Shown: positions 54,812 through 63,471 of the stretch, piece after piece
Layout of the letters: each line of letters starts with the position of its first letter
Position numbering within the stretch: position 1 is the first letter of the stretch
NCBI RefSeq assembly: GCF_024498135.1
Contig: NZ_JANHOH010000004.1
Location: 186,001 to 250,000, forward strand
Source of the DNA: Mucilaginibacter aquariorum
GTDB lineage: Bacteria; Bacteroidota; Bacteroidia; Sphingobacteriales; Sphingobacteriaceae
Length of the DNA stretch: 64,000 bases
Direction of reading: 5' to 3'
Position numbers and translations under genes: made by a program
The notes under the pieces: model-generated
Databases searched by the model: none
What the model was told of the DNA's origin: nothing
Seen by the model: only the letters and a program-made list of their open reading frames with translations

Positions 54812-55468
54812 ATGTATTGTACTTTAGATCTGGGATGCCGGGTTACAGTATTGCTACAGGCTGTTCCGGCGATATTAGCAATAGCTGTACGCGAAAAATG
54901 GACAGGAACGGTTGCCGGTGGCTTCTTGTTAGTAACTGTCGTTCTGATTTATATCGGTTACAGAAGAATAAGATATAACAGGGAGAGAAAGACCATCAAT
55001 GGCTATTTAATTGCAGGTAAAACTATCAGTCGGCTCCCTGCAGAAGGGTTGGGTGATGGGGCGATAGGACGTTCGGAGGTTATTGCAAATAATGGGTACC
55101 AATTAGCATCCCATGCTTTATTTCTAAAAAAGTTGCAGGAAACCGTTGTTGCCCACTTATCATACCCCGGGCTCGATGTAGATCAATTATGTGATATTAT
55201 GAATATGAGCCGGAGGAACTTATACAGGAAGATAAAACAAGCGTCGGGTTTAACACCATTAGAGCTTATTAACGATTTGCGTTTAAAAAGGGCAGCAGAG
55301 CTATTAGAAGGCGGCGATAAAAGAATGTATGAGATAGCCGACGAAATTGGTTTCAAATCGCGCATTGTCTTCACACGAAATTTCACGAGGGAATTTGGAA
55401 TGTCGCCGACAGAATACAGCAAAAAGTATCATGCCCTGCGTAACCTGAAATTCAACACTCCCCAATAG
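54812..55468 (+). CDS. Short AraC-type regulator with membrane segment, possible HTCS remnant
   Basis: 218 aa. The C-terminal 105 residues are a full AraC HTH (GLDVDQLCDIMNMSRRNLYR, GLTPLELINDLRLKRAAELL, MYEIADEIGFKSRIVFTRNF, FGMSPTEYSKKY). The N-terminus has hydrophobic stretches, one convincing helix at about 35-50 (GGFLLVTVVLIYIGYRRIRY) followed by a basic linker. Hybrid two-component regulators of polysaccharide loci end in just this order (sensor, helix, linker, HTH), so this could be a truncated relic or a small membrane regulator. It directly precedes the SGNH/GH38/GH92 genes. Confidence 0.75.
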   Translation: MYCTLDLGCRVTVLLQAVPAILAIAVREKWTGTVAGGFLLVTVVLIYIGYRRIRYNRERKTINGYLIAGKTISRLPAEGLGDGAIGRSEVIANNGYQLASHALFLKKLQETVVAHLSYPGLDVDQLCDIMNMSRRNLYRKIKQASGLTPLELINDLRLKRAAELLEGGDKRMYEIADEIGFKSRIVFTRNFTREFGMSPTEYSKKYHALRNLKFNTPQ

Positions 55469-55485
55469 GTCAAATTTAATTTCAA

Positions 55486-55521
55486 TTTTTGCTAAATCAA
55501 TTTAGCTTTTTTATAGATTTG
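55486..55521 (+). promoter_or_regulatory. Promoter with internal operator-like inverted repeat, SGNH/GH38 unit
   Basis: TTTTTG (55486-55491, -33) and TAGATTTG (55514-55521, -7) with a 22-bp spacer. GCTAAAT-CA-ATTTAGC (55491-55506) is a perfect inverted repeat inside the spacer, an ideal operator site. The -7 box is only 4 bp before the ATG at 55526, so the mRNA would be leaderless or nearly so. Confidence 0.5.
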
Positions 55522-55525
55522 TCGC

Positions 55526-56914
55526 ATGAAACAAAGTTTACTTGCTTTCTTTTTTACTTTTCTTATCACACCTTATCTTAATGCCCAAACTATCCAACCC
55601 TTTAAAACGGGCGATAGGGTGGTATTTACGGGCAATAGCATTACCGACGGCGGGCATTATCATTCTTATATCTGGCTGTATTATTTAACACATTTTCCAA
55701 ACAAGCGCATCCAAATTTTTAACGCGGGTATAGGCGGCGACGTAGCCCAGCAAATGTACGAACGACTGGACAGCGATGTATTCGCCAAAAAGCCCACGGT
55801 AGTTACACTCACCTTTGGCATGAACGATACCGGCTATCAGCTTTTGAAGGGTGCCAAAGCGGATTCTGTATATCAGGCAAAAATAGCCACTTCCTTAAAA
55901 AGCTTTAAATTGATAGAAGCAAAGTTGAAACAATACCCCAAGGTGAGGAAAGTAATGATCGGCTCATCGCCGTATGATGAATCCTCAAAAACCAAGTTCA
56001 TCCGTCTGGTTAATAAAAATGCGGCTATGCGGCAGATAGCAGCCGAGCAGCAGCGTGTGACTAAAAATAATAACTGGGAATATATGGATTTTGGTGCCCC
56101 GATGACTGCCATTAACCTGCGCGAGCAACAGCGCGACTCGTTATTTACCTTGCAGGGCAGTGACCGGATACATCCCACAAATGATGCGCAAATGGTAATG
56201 GCATGGTTATTCCTTAAAGCCCAGGGCTTGGCGGGAAAAAAGATTGCAAACATTGCAGTAAACGCCGGTACCAAAAAAATAGAACTGGCAGAGAATTGTA
56301 CAATTACTAACCCGGTTATATCAACTGATAAAATTAGTTTTACTTATCTGGCAAATGCACTGCCATACCCCATGGACACCATCCCTTCGGGTTTTGGGCG
56401 ACCGCAAAAGGCACAGGCTGCGGCATTAAAACTGATCCCGTTCAACGAGGAGTTTAACCAGGAGCTGTTGCAGATAAAAGGCCTTAAGGCTAAACAATTA
56501 CAGTTAAAAATAGACGGGAAAGGAATAGGTATCTATAGTGCTGGGGAGTATGCGCAGGGCATTAACCTGGCAAAAATCAATACAACCCCACAGTATCAGC
56601 AGGCAATGGCTGTAATGCATTTAAATGAAGAACGCTGGGCAATAGAGCGCCGCCTGCGCGAATATTATTGGATCCATTACTCCATCCTGAAGCCAAAGGG
56701 TTTGCTCTTTAACGATGGCGATGCTACGGTAGATTCGCTGCAGAAGTATGGTAAGAAGGATTTCTTTGTGTCAGCAACCATCCCCACTTATCAAAAGGCT
56801 CGTTTTAAATCTGTTAGGGATGCCTGGCAAAAGGAAATTGACCTGTTAACCAACCAACTCTATATTATTAATAAACCTGTTAGGCATCGTTTCGAGATCA
56901 CTTTAGTTAACTAA
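55526..56914 (+). CDS. SGNH/GDSL-type hydrolase, copy 1
   Basis: 462 aa with a signal peptide (LLAFFFTFLITPYLNA-QT). SGNH blocks: GNSITDGGHYHSYIW (block I, Ser about 36-39), NAGIGGDVAQQMY (block II, Gly), TFGMNDTGYQLL (block III, Asn) and the DRIHPTND block V (Asp/His about 212-216). The C-terminal half (about 240-460) is a helical/beta extension with LNEERWAIERRLREYYWIHY. Removes acyl groups from glycans, periplasmic or secreted; substrate is inferred from neighbours (alpha-mannosidases). Paralogue at 62072. Confidence 0.9.
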   Translation: MKQSLLAFFFTFLITPYLNAQTIQPFKTGDRVVFTGNSITDGGHYHSYIWLYYLTHFPNKRIQIFNAGIGGDVAQQMYERLDSDVFAKKPTVVTLTFGMNDTGYQLLKGAKADSVYQAKIATSLKSFKLIEAKLKQYPKVRKVMIGSSPYDESSKTKFIRLVNKNAAMRQIAAEQQRVTKNNNWEYMDFGAPMTAINLREQQRDSLFTLQGSDRIHPTNDAQMVMAWLFLKAQGLAGKKIANIAVNAGTKKIELAENCTITNPVISTDKISFTYLANALPYPMDTIPSGFGRPQKAQAAALKLIPFNEEFNQELLQIKGLKAKQLQLKIDGKGIGIYSAGEYAQGINLAKINTTPQYQQAMAVMHLNEERWAIERRLREYYWIHYSILKPKGLLFNDGDATVDSLQKYGKKDFFVSATIPTYQKARFKSVRDAWQKEIDLLTNQLYIINKPVRHRFEITLVN

Positions 56915-56919
56915 TTCTG

Positions 56920-59493
56920 ATGAATTTTAAATTATACAAAAGGCTTTTTAATGCCTTAATGCTTACCGTTGCGGTTTCTTATTGCCAGCACGCCTCTGCC
57001 CAAACCGCTTATTATATAGATGGTTATCACGGGGGCATTTGGGGGCATTACCCGGATTGGAATACCCGCTTTATGGCGGATATGTTAAAGAAAAACCCAA
57101 ATTGGAAGATCAATATAGAGCTGGAACCCGAAACCTGGGCAAGGGCAAAGGCTGTAGATCCGGCTGCCTACGCTGATTTTAAGGCACTGTTTGCAGATCA
57201 ATCGCTTAATGGCCGCATAGAATATGTAAACCCGGCATATGCCCAGAGCTATAATTATAACATCTCGGGCGAAAGCATTATCCGGCAGTTTAGGTATGGT
57301 ATGAAAATGGTTCGCACGCACTTCCCTGAAGCCATTTTTACCAGCTATTCTTCCGAGGAACCTTGCTTTACAAGCGCACTGCCGCAAATACTTAAATCAT
57401 TTGGCTTTAAGTATGCATCGCTTAAAAACCCCAACACCTGCTGGGGCGGTTATACCCGCGGCCATGCTGGCGAATTGGTGAACTGGATTGGGCCGGATGG
57501 CACGGCGATCATTACTTCGTCACGTTACGAAGGGGAAAAATTTGCTCCAAGATCTACCTGGCAAACCATTGCCTGGAATAACTCTCCGGAATATATTAAT
57601 GCTGCTTTTGCTGCAGGTATGCCGCATCCGGTGGGTATGACCCTGCAGGATGCCGGTTGGAAAAACGGGCCTTTTATAGGCAGCGGAGTAAAGAATGGCT
57701 TAACAAGCGTTTACACCACCTGGCGCAATTATTTTGGTAACATCGCCAAAAATGATGCCCGGCAAGATTGGAAGGTATCGCAGGAAGATATGTTAGTGAG
57801 CCTGGTTTGGGGTTCGCAGGTAATGCAGCAAATAGCCCAGCACGTGCGTGTTTCAGAGAACAAACTAATAATAGCCGAAAAAATAGCTGCCATGGCCAGG
57901 ATCTATTCCGGGGGTAAGTGGCCTCAGACCCAGCTAGATTCCGCCTGGCGTACCTTGCTTCTGTCACAACATCACGATTGCTGGATAGTACCCTACAATG
58001 GTAAAAATGGCGATACCTGGGCAGATAAAGTGAACAAGTGGACTGCCAATACCGATGCCATTTGCGATAGTATTATTACTAAAGCGCAGACCGCTATAAA
58101 TAAGGCCAACAGCACCGGCAATTATATTACCGTTTATAACACTACCGGGGCCGACCGCAACGAAACGATATCTGTTGAAATCCCGGCCGGCGCTAATATG
58201 GCGCAGTTCGTGGTTTTGAATGTTAAAGGTGTGCAAGTACCTGCGCAATTAAACAGCGATAAAACTAAGTTGCTGTTCCGGGCGCAAGTTCAATCAATGG
58301 GGTATTCGGTTTATCAATTAAAAGCTGATCGACCCTCAGCAATAAAAGGGGCTGCTGTATCTGTTTTGGCGGATGGTAAGTACTTGCTGGAAACAGACCT
58401 GTATAAGATCATTATCGACCCGGCACATGGTGGGGTTATTAAAAGCATCATTGCCAAAAATTTAGATAATAAACAATTTGTAGATCAAACCAACGCCCGG
58501 GCCTTTAACGAGCTTCGAGGCAACTTTTATAATGATGGCGGCTTTAAGTCTACCGCTGATAAACCGGCCAGAATTGAGATATTAGAGAATGGCCCGCTGC
58601 AAATTAAACTGGCTATAAAAGGCACCATCAACGGCAGCGACTACACCCAAACGCTCACTCTTGCACAGGGGCAACCGCGTATCGATCTTCTGGTAAATAT
58701 AAACTGGAAGGGCAACCCCGGTATCGGCAAGGCTACCCTACCAAACACTTACAAGCTGGATAACCCCGAGAAGGCTTTTTATGATGATAGGAATAAACTA
58801 TTGGCTTATTTCCCGCTGAATTTGGCGCAGCAGAAAGTTTATAAGAACGCTCCTTTTGATGTTACCGAAAGCAAACTGGACAATACTTTTTTCACCCGAT
58901 GGGACAGCATTAAAAACAATGTGATCTTAAACTGGGTGGATGTTACCGATAAAGATAACCAATATGGGATGGCCGTTTTTACTGATCATACTACTAATTA
59001 CGCCCACGGAAAGGATTTCCCTTTGGGACTGGATATTCAATACTCGGGTATGGGCTTATGGGGAAGGGATCATAAAATAACAGGCCCTACTACCATAAAC
59101 TATGCGCTGGTTCCGCACGCCGGCAAATGGGATAAGGCAGGTATCCAACAGCAAAGCAACAACTGGAACGAACCTTTGATAGTATCAGCTACTACAATGC
59201 GACCTAAATTATCGGGTAATTCGCTTGTTAAAGTACCTGCCGGATACGAGGTATCTGCAGTTAATTTTGATGGCAATGATATGCTGGTACGTATATTTAA
59301 CACGGGGGCTGGTATTAAAAGCAAAGTTATATTTAATTGCAGTGCCGATAAAGTTGTTTTATCCGAACTGGATGGCAAGGCAGGGCAAACGCTGCCCTTA
59401 GCTAAACTAAAAAGCGGTGGGTTGGCAACCAGTATTGCTATGCCAAAATTTGGTATCCGTACTATGAGATTGGTTAATGCGAAGGGGATTTAA
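56920..59493 (+). CDS. GH38-family-like protein with atypical active site
   Basis: 857 aa with a signal peptide (TVAVSYCQHASA-QT). Matches the GH38 alpha-mannosidase architecture: an N-terminal (beta/alpha) barrel (about 30-330) with TSALPQILKSFGFKYAS, a central three-helix domain (SQHHDCWIVPYNGK) and a C-terminal beta-sandwich. The canonical zinc motif HxD is replaced by YHGGIWGHYPDW (about 36-47) and the nucleophile DxFG motif by EEPC (about 146-149), so it is either a divergent subgroup or inactive in the usual sense. 5 bp after the SGNH gene, so co-transcribed. Substrate not certain. Confidence 0.85.
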   Translation: MNFKLYKRLFNALMLTVAVSYCQHASAQTAYYIDGYHGGIWGHYPDWNTRFMADMLKKNPNWKINIELEPETWARAKAVDPAAYADFKALFADQSLNGRIEYVNPAYAQSYNYNISGESIIRQFRYGMKMVRTHFPEAIFTSYSSEEPCFTSALPQILKSFGFKYASLKNPNTCWGGYTRGHAGELVNWIGPDGTAIITSSRYEGEKFAPRSTWQTIAWNNSPEYINAAFAAGMPHPVGMTLQDAGWKNGPFIGSGVKNGLTSVYTTWRNYFGNIAKNDARQDWKVSQEDMLVSLVWGSQVMQQIAQHVRVSENKLIIAEKIAAMARIYSGGKWPQTQLDSAWRTLLLSQHHDCWIVPYNGKNGDTWADKVNKWTANTDAICDSIITKAQTAINKANSTGNYITVYNTTGADRNETISVEIPAGANMAQFVVLNVKGVQVPAQLNSDKTKLLFRAQVQSMGYSVYQLKADRPSAIKGAAVSVLADGKYLLETDLYKIIIDPAHGGVIKSIIAKNLDNKQFVDQTNARAFNELRGNFYNDGGFKSTADKPARIEILENGPLQIKLAIKGTINGSDYTQTLTLAQGQPRIDLLVNINWKGNPGIGKATLPNTYKLDNPEKAFYDDRNKLLAYFPLNLAQQKVYKNAPFDVTESKLDNTFFTRWDSIKNNVILNWVDVTDKDNQYGMAVFTDHTTNYAHGKDFPLGLDIQYSGMGLWGRDHKITGPTTINYALVPHAGKWDKAGIQQQSNNWNEPLIVSATTMRPKLSGNSLVKVPAGYEVSAVNFDGNDMLVRIFNTGAGIKSKVIFNCSADKVVLSELDGKAGQTLPLAKLKSGGLATSIAMPKFGIRTMRLVNAKGI

Positions 59494-59565
59494 AATGCAT
59501 CTTGCCATCGTAGCACCAGATAGATTGAGGCATCAAAGCGTACTTGAAAAATATTTTTGTTAAAA

Positions 59566-59596
59566 TTTGCTAAATCGTTTTTTCTTATATAATTTG
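59566..59596 (+). promoter_or_regulatory. Promoter-like sequence of the GH92 unit sharing TTTGCTAAATC
   Basis: TTTGCTAAATC starts at 59566 and a TATAATTTG box is at 59588-59596 with a spacer of 18. The same TTTGCTAAATC occurs at 55488-55498 upstream of the SGNH/GH38 unit, but without the full inverted repeat. Confidence 0.45.
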
Positions 59597-59730
59597 GGCG
59601 TATTAATACCAATTAATAAATCAGCACCCGGATTATCTAAATCATATATATAATATGATGGAGGAATAGGCACCATTGTCAATTTGATGCTGTATGCTAA
59701 TGCTCGGTGAACAAATTATTGCTCGTAACA

Positions 59731-62055
59731 ATGTTATACTATATTAAAAAATACCTTGTAGCTACCGTTGTGTTCAGTTTTGCCACAGCGCAAATATTGT
59801 GCGCGCAAAATCTGGCTTCGTATGTTAATCCCTTTATTGGCGCCAGTACCAGCACCGCCGATGCGGGTGTTTATCACGGCCTGGGCAAAACCTTCCCGGG
59901 AGCAACCACGCCTTATGGTATGGTGCAGGTTAGCCCCAATACCATTACCGGTGGCGACAACGGCTCCGGTTATAGCTATGAACAAACCAGTATTGAAGGT
60001 TTTGCCTTTACCCAAATGAGCGGCATTGGCTGGTACGGCGACCTGGGTAATTTTTTGGTGATGCCAACTACCGGCAAGCTTAAAACAAAAGCCGGTACCA
60101 TCGCTCATCCCGAAGGAGGCTACCGCTCGCTTTATTCTAAGCCGAGCGAAAAGGCATCAGCGGGCTACTATAGCACCTTGTTAACCGATTACAATATTAA
60201 AGCAGAAATGACCGCCGCCCCGCACTGCGGCATGCTGCGCTTTACCTTCCCGCAAAATAAATTATCACGCATTCAGATAGACTTGGCCCGCCGGGTTGGT
60301 GGCACCTCCACCCTGCAATACGTAAAAGTGGTTGATGCTTATACTATTGAAGGCTGGATGAAATGCACACCCAATGGCGGCGGCTGGGGCAACGGCGATG
60401 GCCATGCCGATTACACCGTTTATTTCTACACTAAATTTAATAAACCGCTAAAAGATTATGGCGTTTGGAGCGCTGATATCCCTGATGGCTGGGTACGCAA
60501 ACGCGAAGAAGTTGGAAGCGATAAATATCAGGAAAAGGTGGCTAACGCAGCTGTTTTGCCCGGTGTTAAAGAGAAACAAGGGAAACACCTGGGCTTTTAT
60601 ACCCAGTTTGCCACCAAAGCAAATGAGCAGGTGCTAATGAAATCGGGCGTATCATTCGTAAGCATCGCGGGAGCAAAAAATAACCTGCTTGCCGAGATTA
60701 AGGATTGGGATTTTGATGTTGCTCACCAGCGTGCGGTTGCCCTTTGGGATAAAGCTTTATCTAAAGTAAGTATCCACGGCGGCACTACAGATCAGAAGAA
60801 AGTTTTTTACACCGCGCTTTATCATACCATGATCGATCCGCGCATCATCAGCGATGTGGATGGCAAATATCCTGGTGGTGATGGTAAGGCGCGCCAAAGC
60901 TCGGCTTTCAACAAGCGTACGATTTTTAGTGGCTGGGATGTTTTCCGCAGCCAAATGCCTTTGCAAACTATTATTAATCCCTCGTTAGTTAATGACTTGG
61001 TGAATTCAATGGTAACATTAGCCGATCAAAAACAGAAGAATTACTTTGAACGCTGGGAACTGCTCAACGCCTACAGCGGCTGCATGTTAGGTAATCCCAT
61101 GACCTCCGTTTTGGCCGATGCTTACGCCAAGGGCATCCGCAACTATGATGTTAATAAGGCTTACGCACTGTCGGTAGGGTCTGTAGAAAAATTTGGTAAC
61201 GGTGAGAAAGGGTATGCGCCCGGCTCAATAGGTATTGCTCAAACGTTGGAGTATGCCTATAATGAGTGGTGCGTTGCGCAACTGGCAGGCTGGTTAAAAC
61301 ACCCTGCAGATGAGCAAAAGTATGCCGCCCGCAGCCTGTCGTACAAAAATATTTTTGATCAGGAGAAGGGTTGGTTTCGTCCCAAAGATGAGAGTGGCAA
61401 ATGGGTTGCCTGGCCCGATTCGGGAAGGATGACGCAATGGTATGGTACCTTCGAAACTAACCCTTACCAACAGGGCTGGTTTGTTCCGCAGGATGTGGAT
61501 GGCATGGTGCAATTGATGGGTGGCAAAGAAAAAGTAATTGCCGATCTCAACAATCTTTTCGCCAAAACACCGGATAATATGATGTGGAACGATTATTATA
61601 ACCACGCCAATGAGCCCGTGCATCATGTGCCGTTCCTGTACAACCGCTTATGCGAGCCGTGGCTTACTCAAAAATGGACCCGCGAGATCTGTCGCAGGGC
61701 ATATAAAAATTCGGTTGAAGGCTTGGTTGGTAACGAAGATGTTGGTCAGATGTCGGCCTGGTATGTGTTAGCTGCTACCGGTTTGCATCCCGTTTGTCCC
61801 GGCGATACCCGACAGGAGATCACCAGCCCCGTGTTTGACAAAGTAACCTTAAAGCTCGACCCTAAATACGCAAAGGGCAAAGCCTTTACCATTGTAGCTA
61901 AGGGCAATTCGGCCAAAAATGTTTACATCCAAAGTGCTAGGCTAAACGGCAAGGCATACAGTAAATGTTACCTCGATTATAAAGATATAGCAGCGGGCGG
62001 CATGCTGGAACTTACAATGGGCGCCGAGCCAAATAAAAACTGGGGAATAAATTGA
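59731..62055 (+). CDS. GH92 alpha-1,2-mannosidase family protein
   Basis: 774 aa from ATG 59731 (GTG at 59707 in frame is possible). Signal peptide ending in TAQILCA-QN. GH92 landmarks: YVNPFIGASTSTADAG and GATTPYGMVQVSPNT at the N-terminal beta domain, FAFTQMSGIGWYG, FYTALYHTMIDPR (about 358), FSGWDVFRSQMPL (about 400), NEPVHHVPFLYN (about 630) and EDVGQMSAWYVLAATGLHP (about 668). GH92 enzymes are Ca2+-dependent exo-alpha-mannosidases acting on N-glycans and yeast mannan. Periplasmic or surface. The SGNH paralogue follows after 16 bp. Confidence 0.95.
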   Translation: MLYYIKKYLVATVVFSFATAQILCAQNLASYVNPFIGASTSTADAGVYHGLGKTFPGATTPYGMVQVSPNTITGGDNGSGYSYEQTSIEGFAFTQMSGIGWYGDLGNFLVMPTTGKLKTKAGTIAHPEGGYRSLYSKPSEKASAGYYSTLLTDYNIKAEMTAAPHCGMLRFTFPQNKLSRIQIDLARRVGGTSTLQYVKVVDAYTIEGWMKCTPNGGGWGNGDGHADYTVYFYTKFNKPLKDYGVWSADIPDGWVRKREEVGSDKYQEKVANAAVLPGVKEKQGKHLGFYTQFATKANEQVLMKSGVSFVSIAGAKNNLLAEIKDWDFDVAHQRAVALWDKALSKVSIHGGTTDQKKVFYTALYHTMIDPRIISDVDGKYPGGDGKARQSSAFNKRTIFSGWDVFRSQMPLQTIINPSLVNDLVNSMVTLADQKQKNYFERWELLNAYSGCMLGNPMTSVLADAYAKGIRNYDVNKAYALSVGSVEKFGNGEKGYAPGSIGIAQTLEYAYNEWCVAQLAGWLKHPADEQKYAARSLSYKNIFDQEKGWFRPKDESGKWVAWPDSGRMTQWYGTFETNPYQQGWFVPQDVDGMVQLMGGKEKVIADLNNLFAKTPDNMMWNDYYNHANEPVHHVPFLYNRLCEPWLTQKWTREICRRAYKNSVEGLVGNEDVGQMSAWYVLAATGLHPVCPGDTRQEITSPVFDKVTLKLDPKYAKGKAFTIVAKGNSAKNVYIQSARLNGKAYSKCYLDYKDIAAGGMLELTMGAEPNKNWGIN

Positions 62056-62071
62056 GATATAAGATACATAC

Positions 62072-63457
62072 ATGAAGAAATTCTATTCATTACTAATTGG
62101 TATTGGTTTAAGTGCAGGGGTTAGCGCTCAAAAAGTGGCGCCATTTAAGGCAGGCGACAGGGTGGCTTTTGTAGGCAACAGTATTACCGATGGCGGCCAC
62201 TATCATTCGTACATATGGCTTTATTATATGACGCATTTCCCTAACCGCCGTATTACCTGTTATAATGCAGGAATTGGCGGTGATGACATAGGACAGATAG
62301 CCACCCGTTTTGATGATGATGTACTTGCCAAAAAGCCAAACGTTTTAACGCTGACCTGGGGCATGAATGATACCGGTTACATTGAATGGTATCGCAATGA
62401 TGCGCAGGATTTTATTGATAAGCGGTTGGTAGGTAGCTATGCAACCTATGCAAAATTAGAAGATAAGCTGAAAAAACGGCCGGATATCCGCACCATATTG
62501 ATAGGCGGCTCTCCGTATGATGAAACAAGTAAATTCACCAAGAAAAATGTATACCCGCATAAAAGCGATGCGCTTGCAAAGGTGATAGATCATCAGGAGC
62601 AATCAGCCAAAAAAAATAACTGGGGTTTTGTAGATTTTTACCACCCGATGGATGCGATCAACAAACGTGAGCAGCTTAAAGACAGCACTTTTAGCCTAAC
62701 ACCAAACGATCGCATTCACCCGGATAACAACGGGCATCTGGTAATGGCCTACTTGTTCCTTAAAGCACAGGGGTTAAGCAATAATTCGGTGGCAGATATC
62801 AGCATCAACGCGGCCGATAAAAAGCTTTCTAAAGCGGTTAATTGCTCGGTCCTAAATTTATCGGCAACTGCTAAATCGTTATCATTTAACTATTTGGCTA
62901 AGTCGTTGCCATACCCGCTGGATACCATTCCACGTGGTTGGGGCAATAACAAAAAGCAATCGGACGCTTTAAAGGTGGTGCCTTTTAATGATGAATTTAA
63001 CAGGGAGATGTTGACCGTAAAAAACCTGAAGGAAGGCAGGTACGATTTGCTGATAGATGGGGAACGCATGGGTAGCTGGGCAGCATCTGAATTTGCCAAC
63101 GGCATTAACATGGCCGAAATAAGTATAACGCCGCAGTATCAACAGGCTATCCAGATCCGCGAGCTAAATGAAGAGCGATGGGATATTGAGCGCCGCCTGC
63201 GTATGTACATTTGGATGGAGTACGATTTCCTGAAGGAAAAAGGCCTGCTGTATAACGACAGCAACGCCGCTATGGATACCGTTAAAAAATATGCTGTAAA
63301 AAATATTTTTGTAAACGGCAATAAAGACAATTACACCCGCGCCCGCTACAAAAGCGTTCGCGATGCATGGCAAAAAGAAATGAATGTGTTAACAGACCAG
63401 ATCTACGCCATTAATAAACCTAAAACCCATCACATCCAGATCATCGCCTCAAAATAA
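62072..63457 (+). CDS. SGNH/GDSL-type hydrolase, copy 2
   Basis: 461 aa with a signal peptide (SLLIGIGLSAGVSA-QK). The SGNH blocks are near-identical to those of copy 1: GNSITDGGHYHSYIW, NAGIGGDDIGQIA, TWGMNDTGY and DRIHPDNNGH. The C-terminal extension is also shared (LNEERWDIERRLRMYIWMEY, RYKSVRDAWQKEMNVL). It probably deacylates a glycan related to that of copy 1. Two paralogues flanking the two mannosidase-like genes suggests both act on one decorated substrate. Operon with GH92; the esterase start is 14 bp away. Confidence 0.9.
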   Translation: MKKFYSLLIGIGLSAGVSAQKVAPFKAGDRVAFVGNSITDGGHYHSYIWLYYMTHFPNRRITCYNAGIGGDDIGQIATRFDDDVLAKKPNVLTLTWGMNDTGYIEWYRNDAQDFIDKRLVGSYATYAKLEDKLKKRPDIRTILIGGSPYDETSKFTKKNVYPHKSDALAKVIDHQEQSAKKNNWGFVDFYHPMDAINKREQLKDSTFSLTPNDRIHPDNNGHLVMAYLFLKAQGLSNNSVADISINAADKKLSKAVNCSVLNLSATAKSLSFNYLAKSLPYPLDTIPRGWGNNKKQSDALKVVPFNDEFNREMLTVKNLKEGRYDLLIDGERMGSWAASEFANGINMAEISITPQYQQAIQIRELNEERWDIERRLRMYIWMEYDFLKEKGLLYNDSNAAMDTVKKYAVKNIFVNGNKDNYTRARYKSVRDAWQKEMNVLTDQIYAINKPKTHHIQIIASK

Positions 63458-63471
63458 TGCCACTTCTTAAT

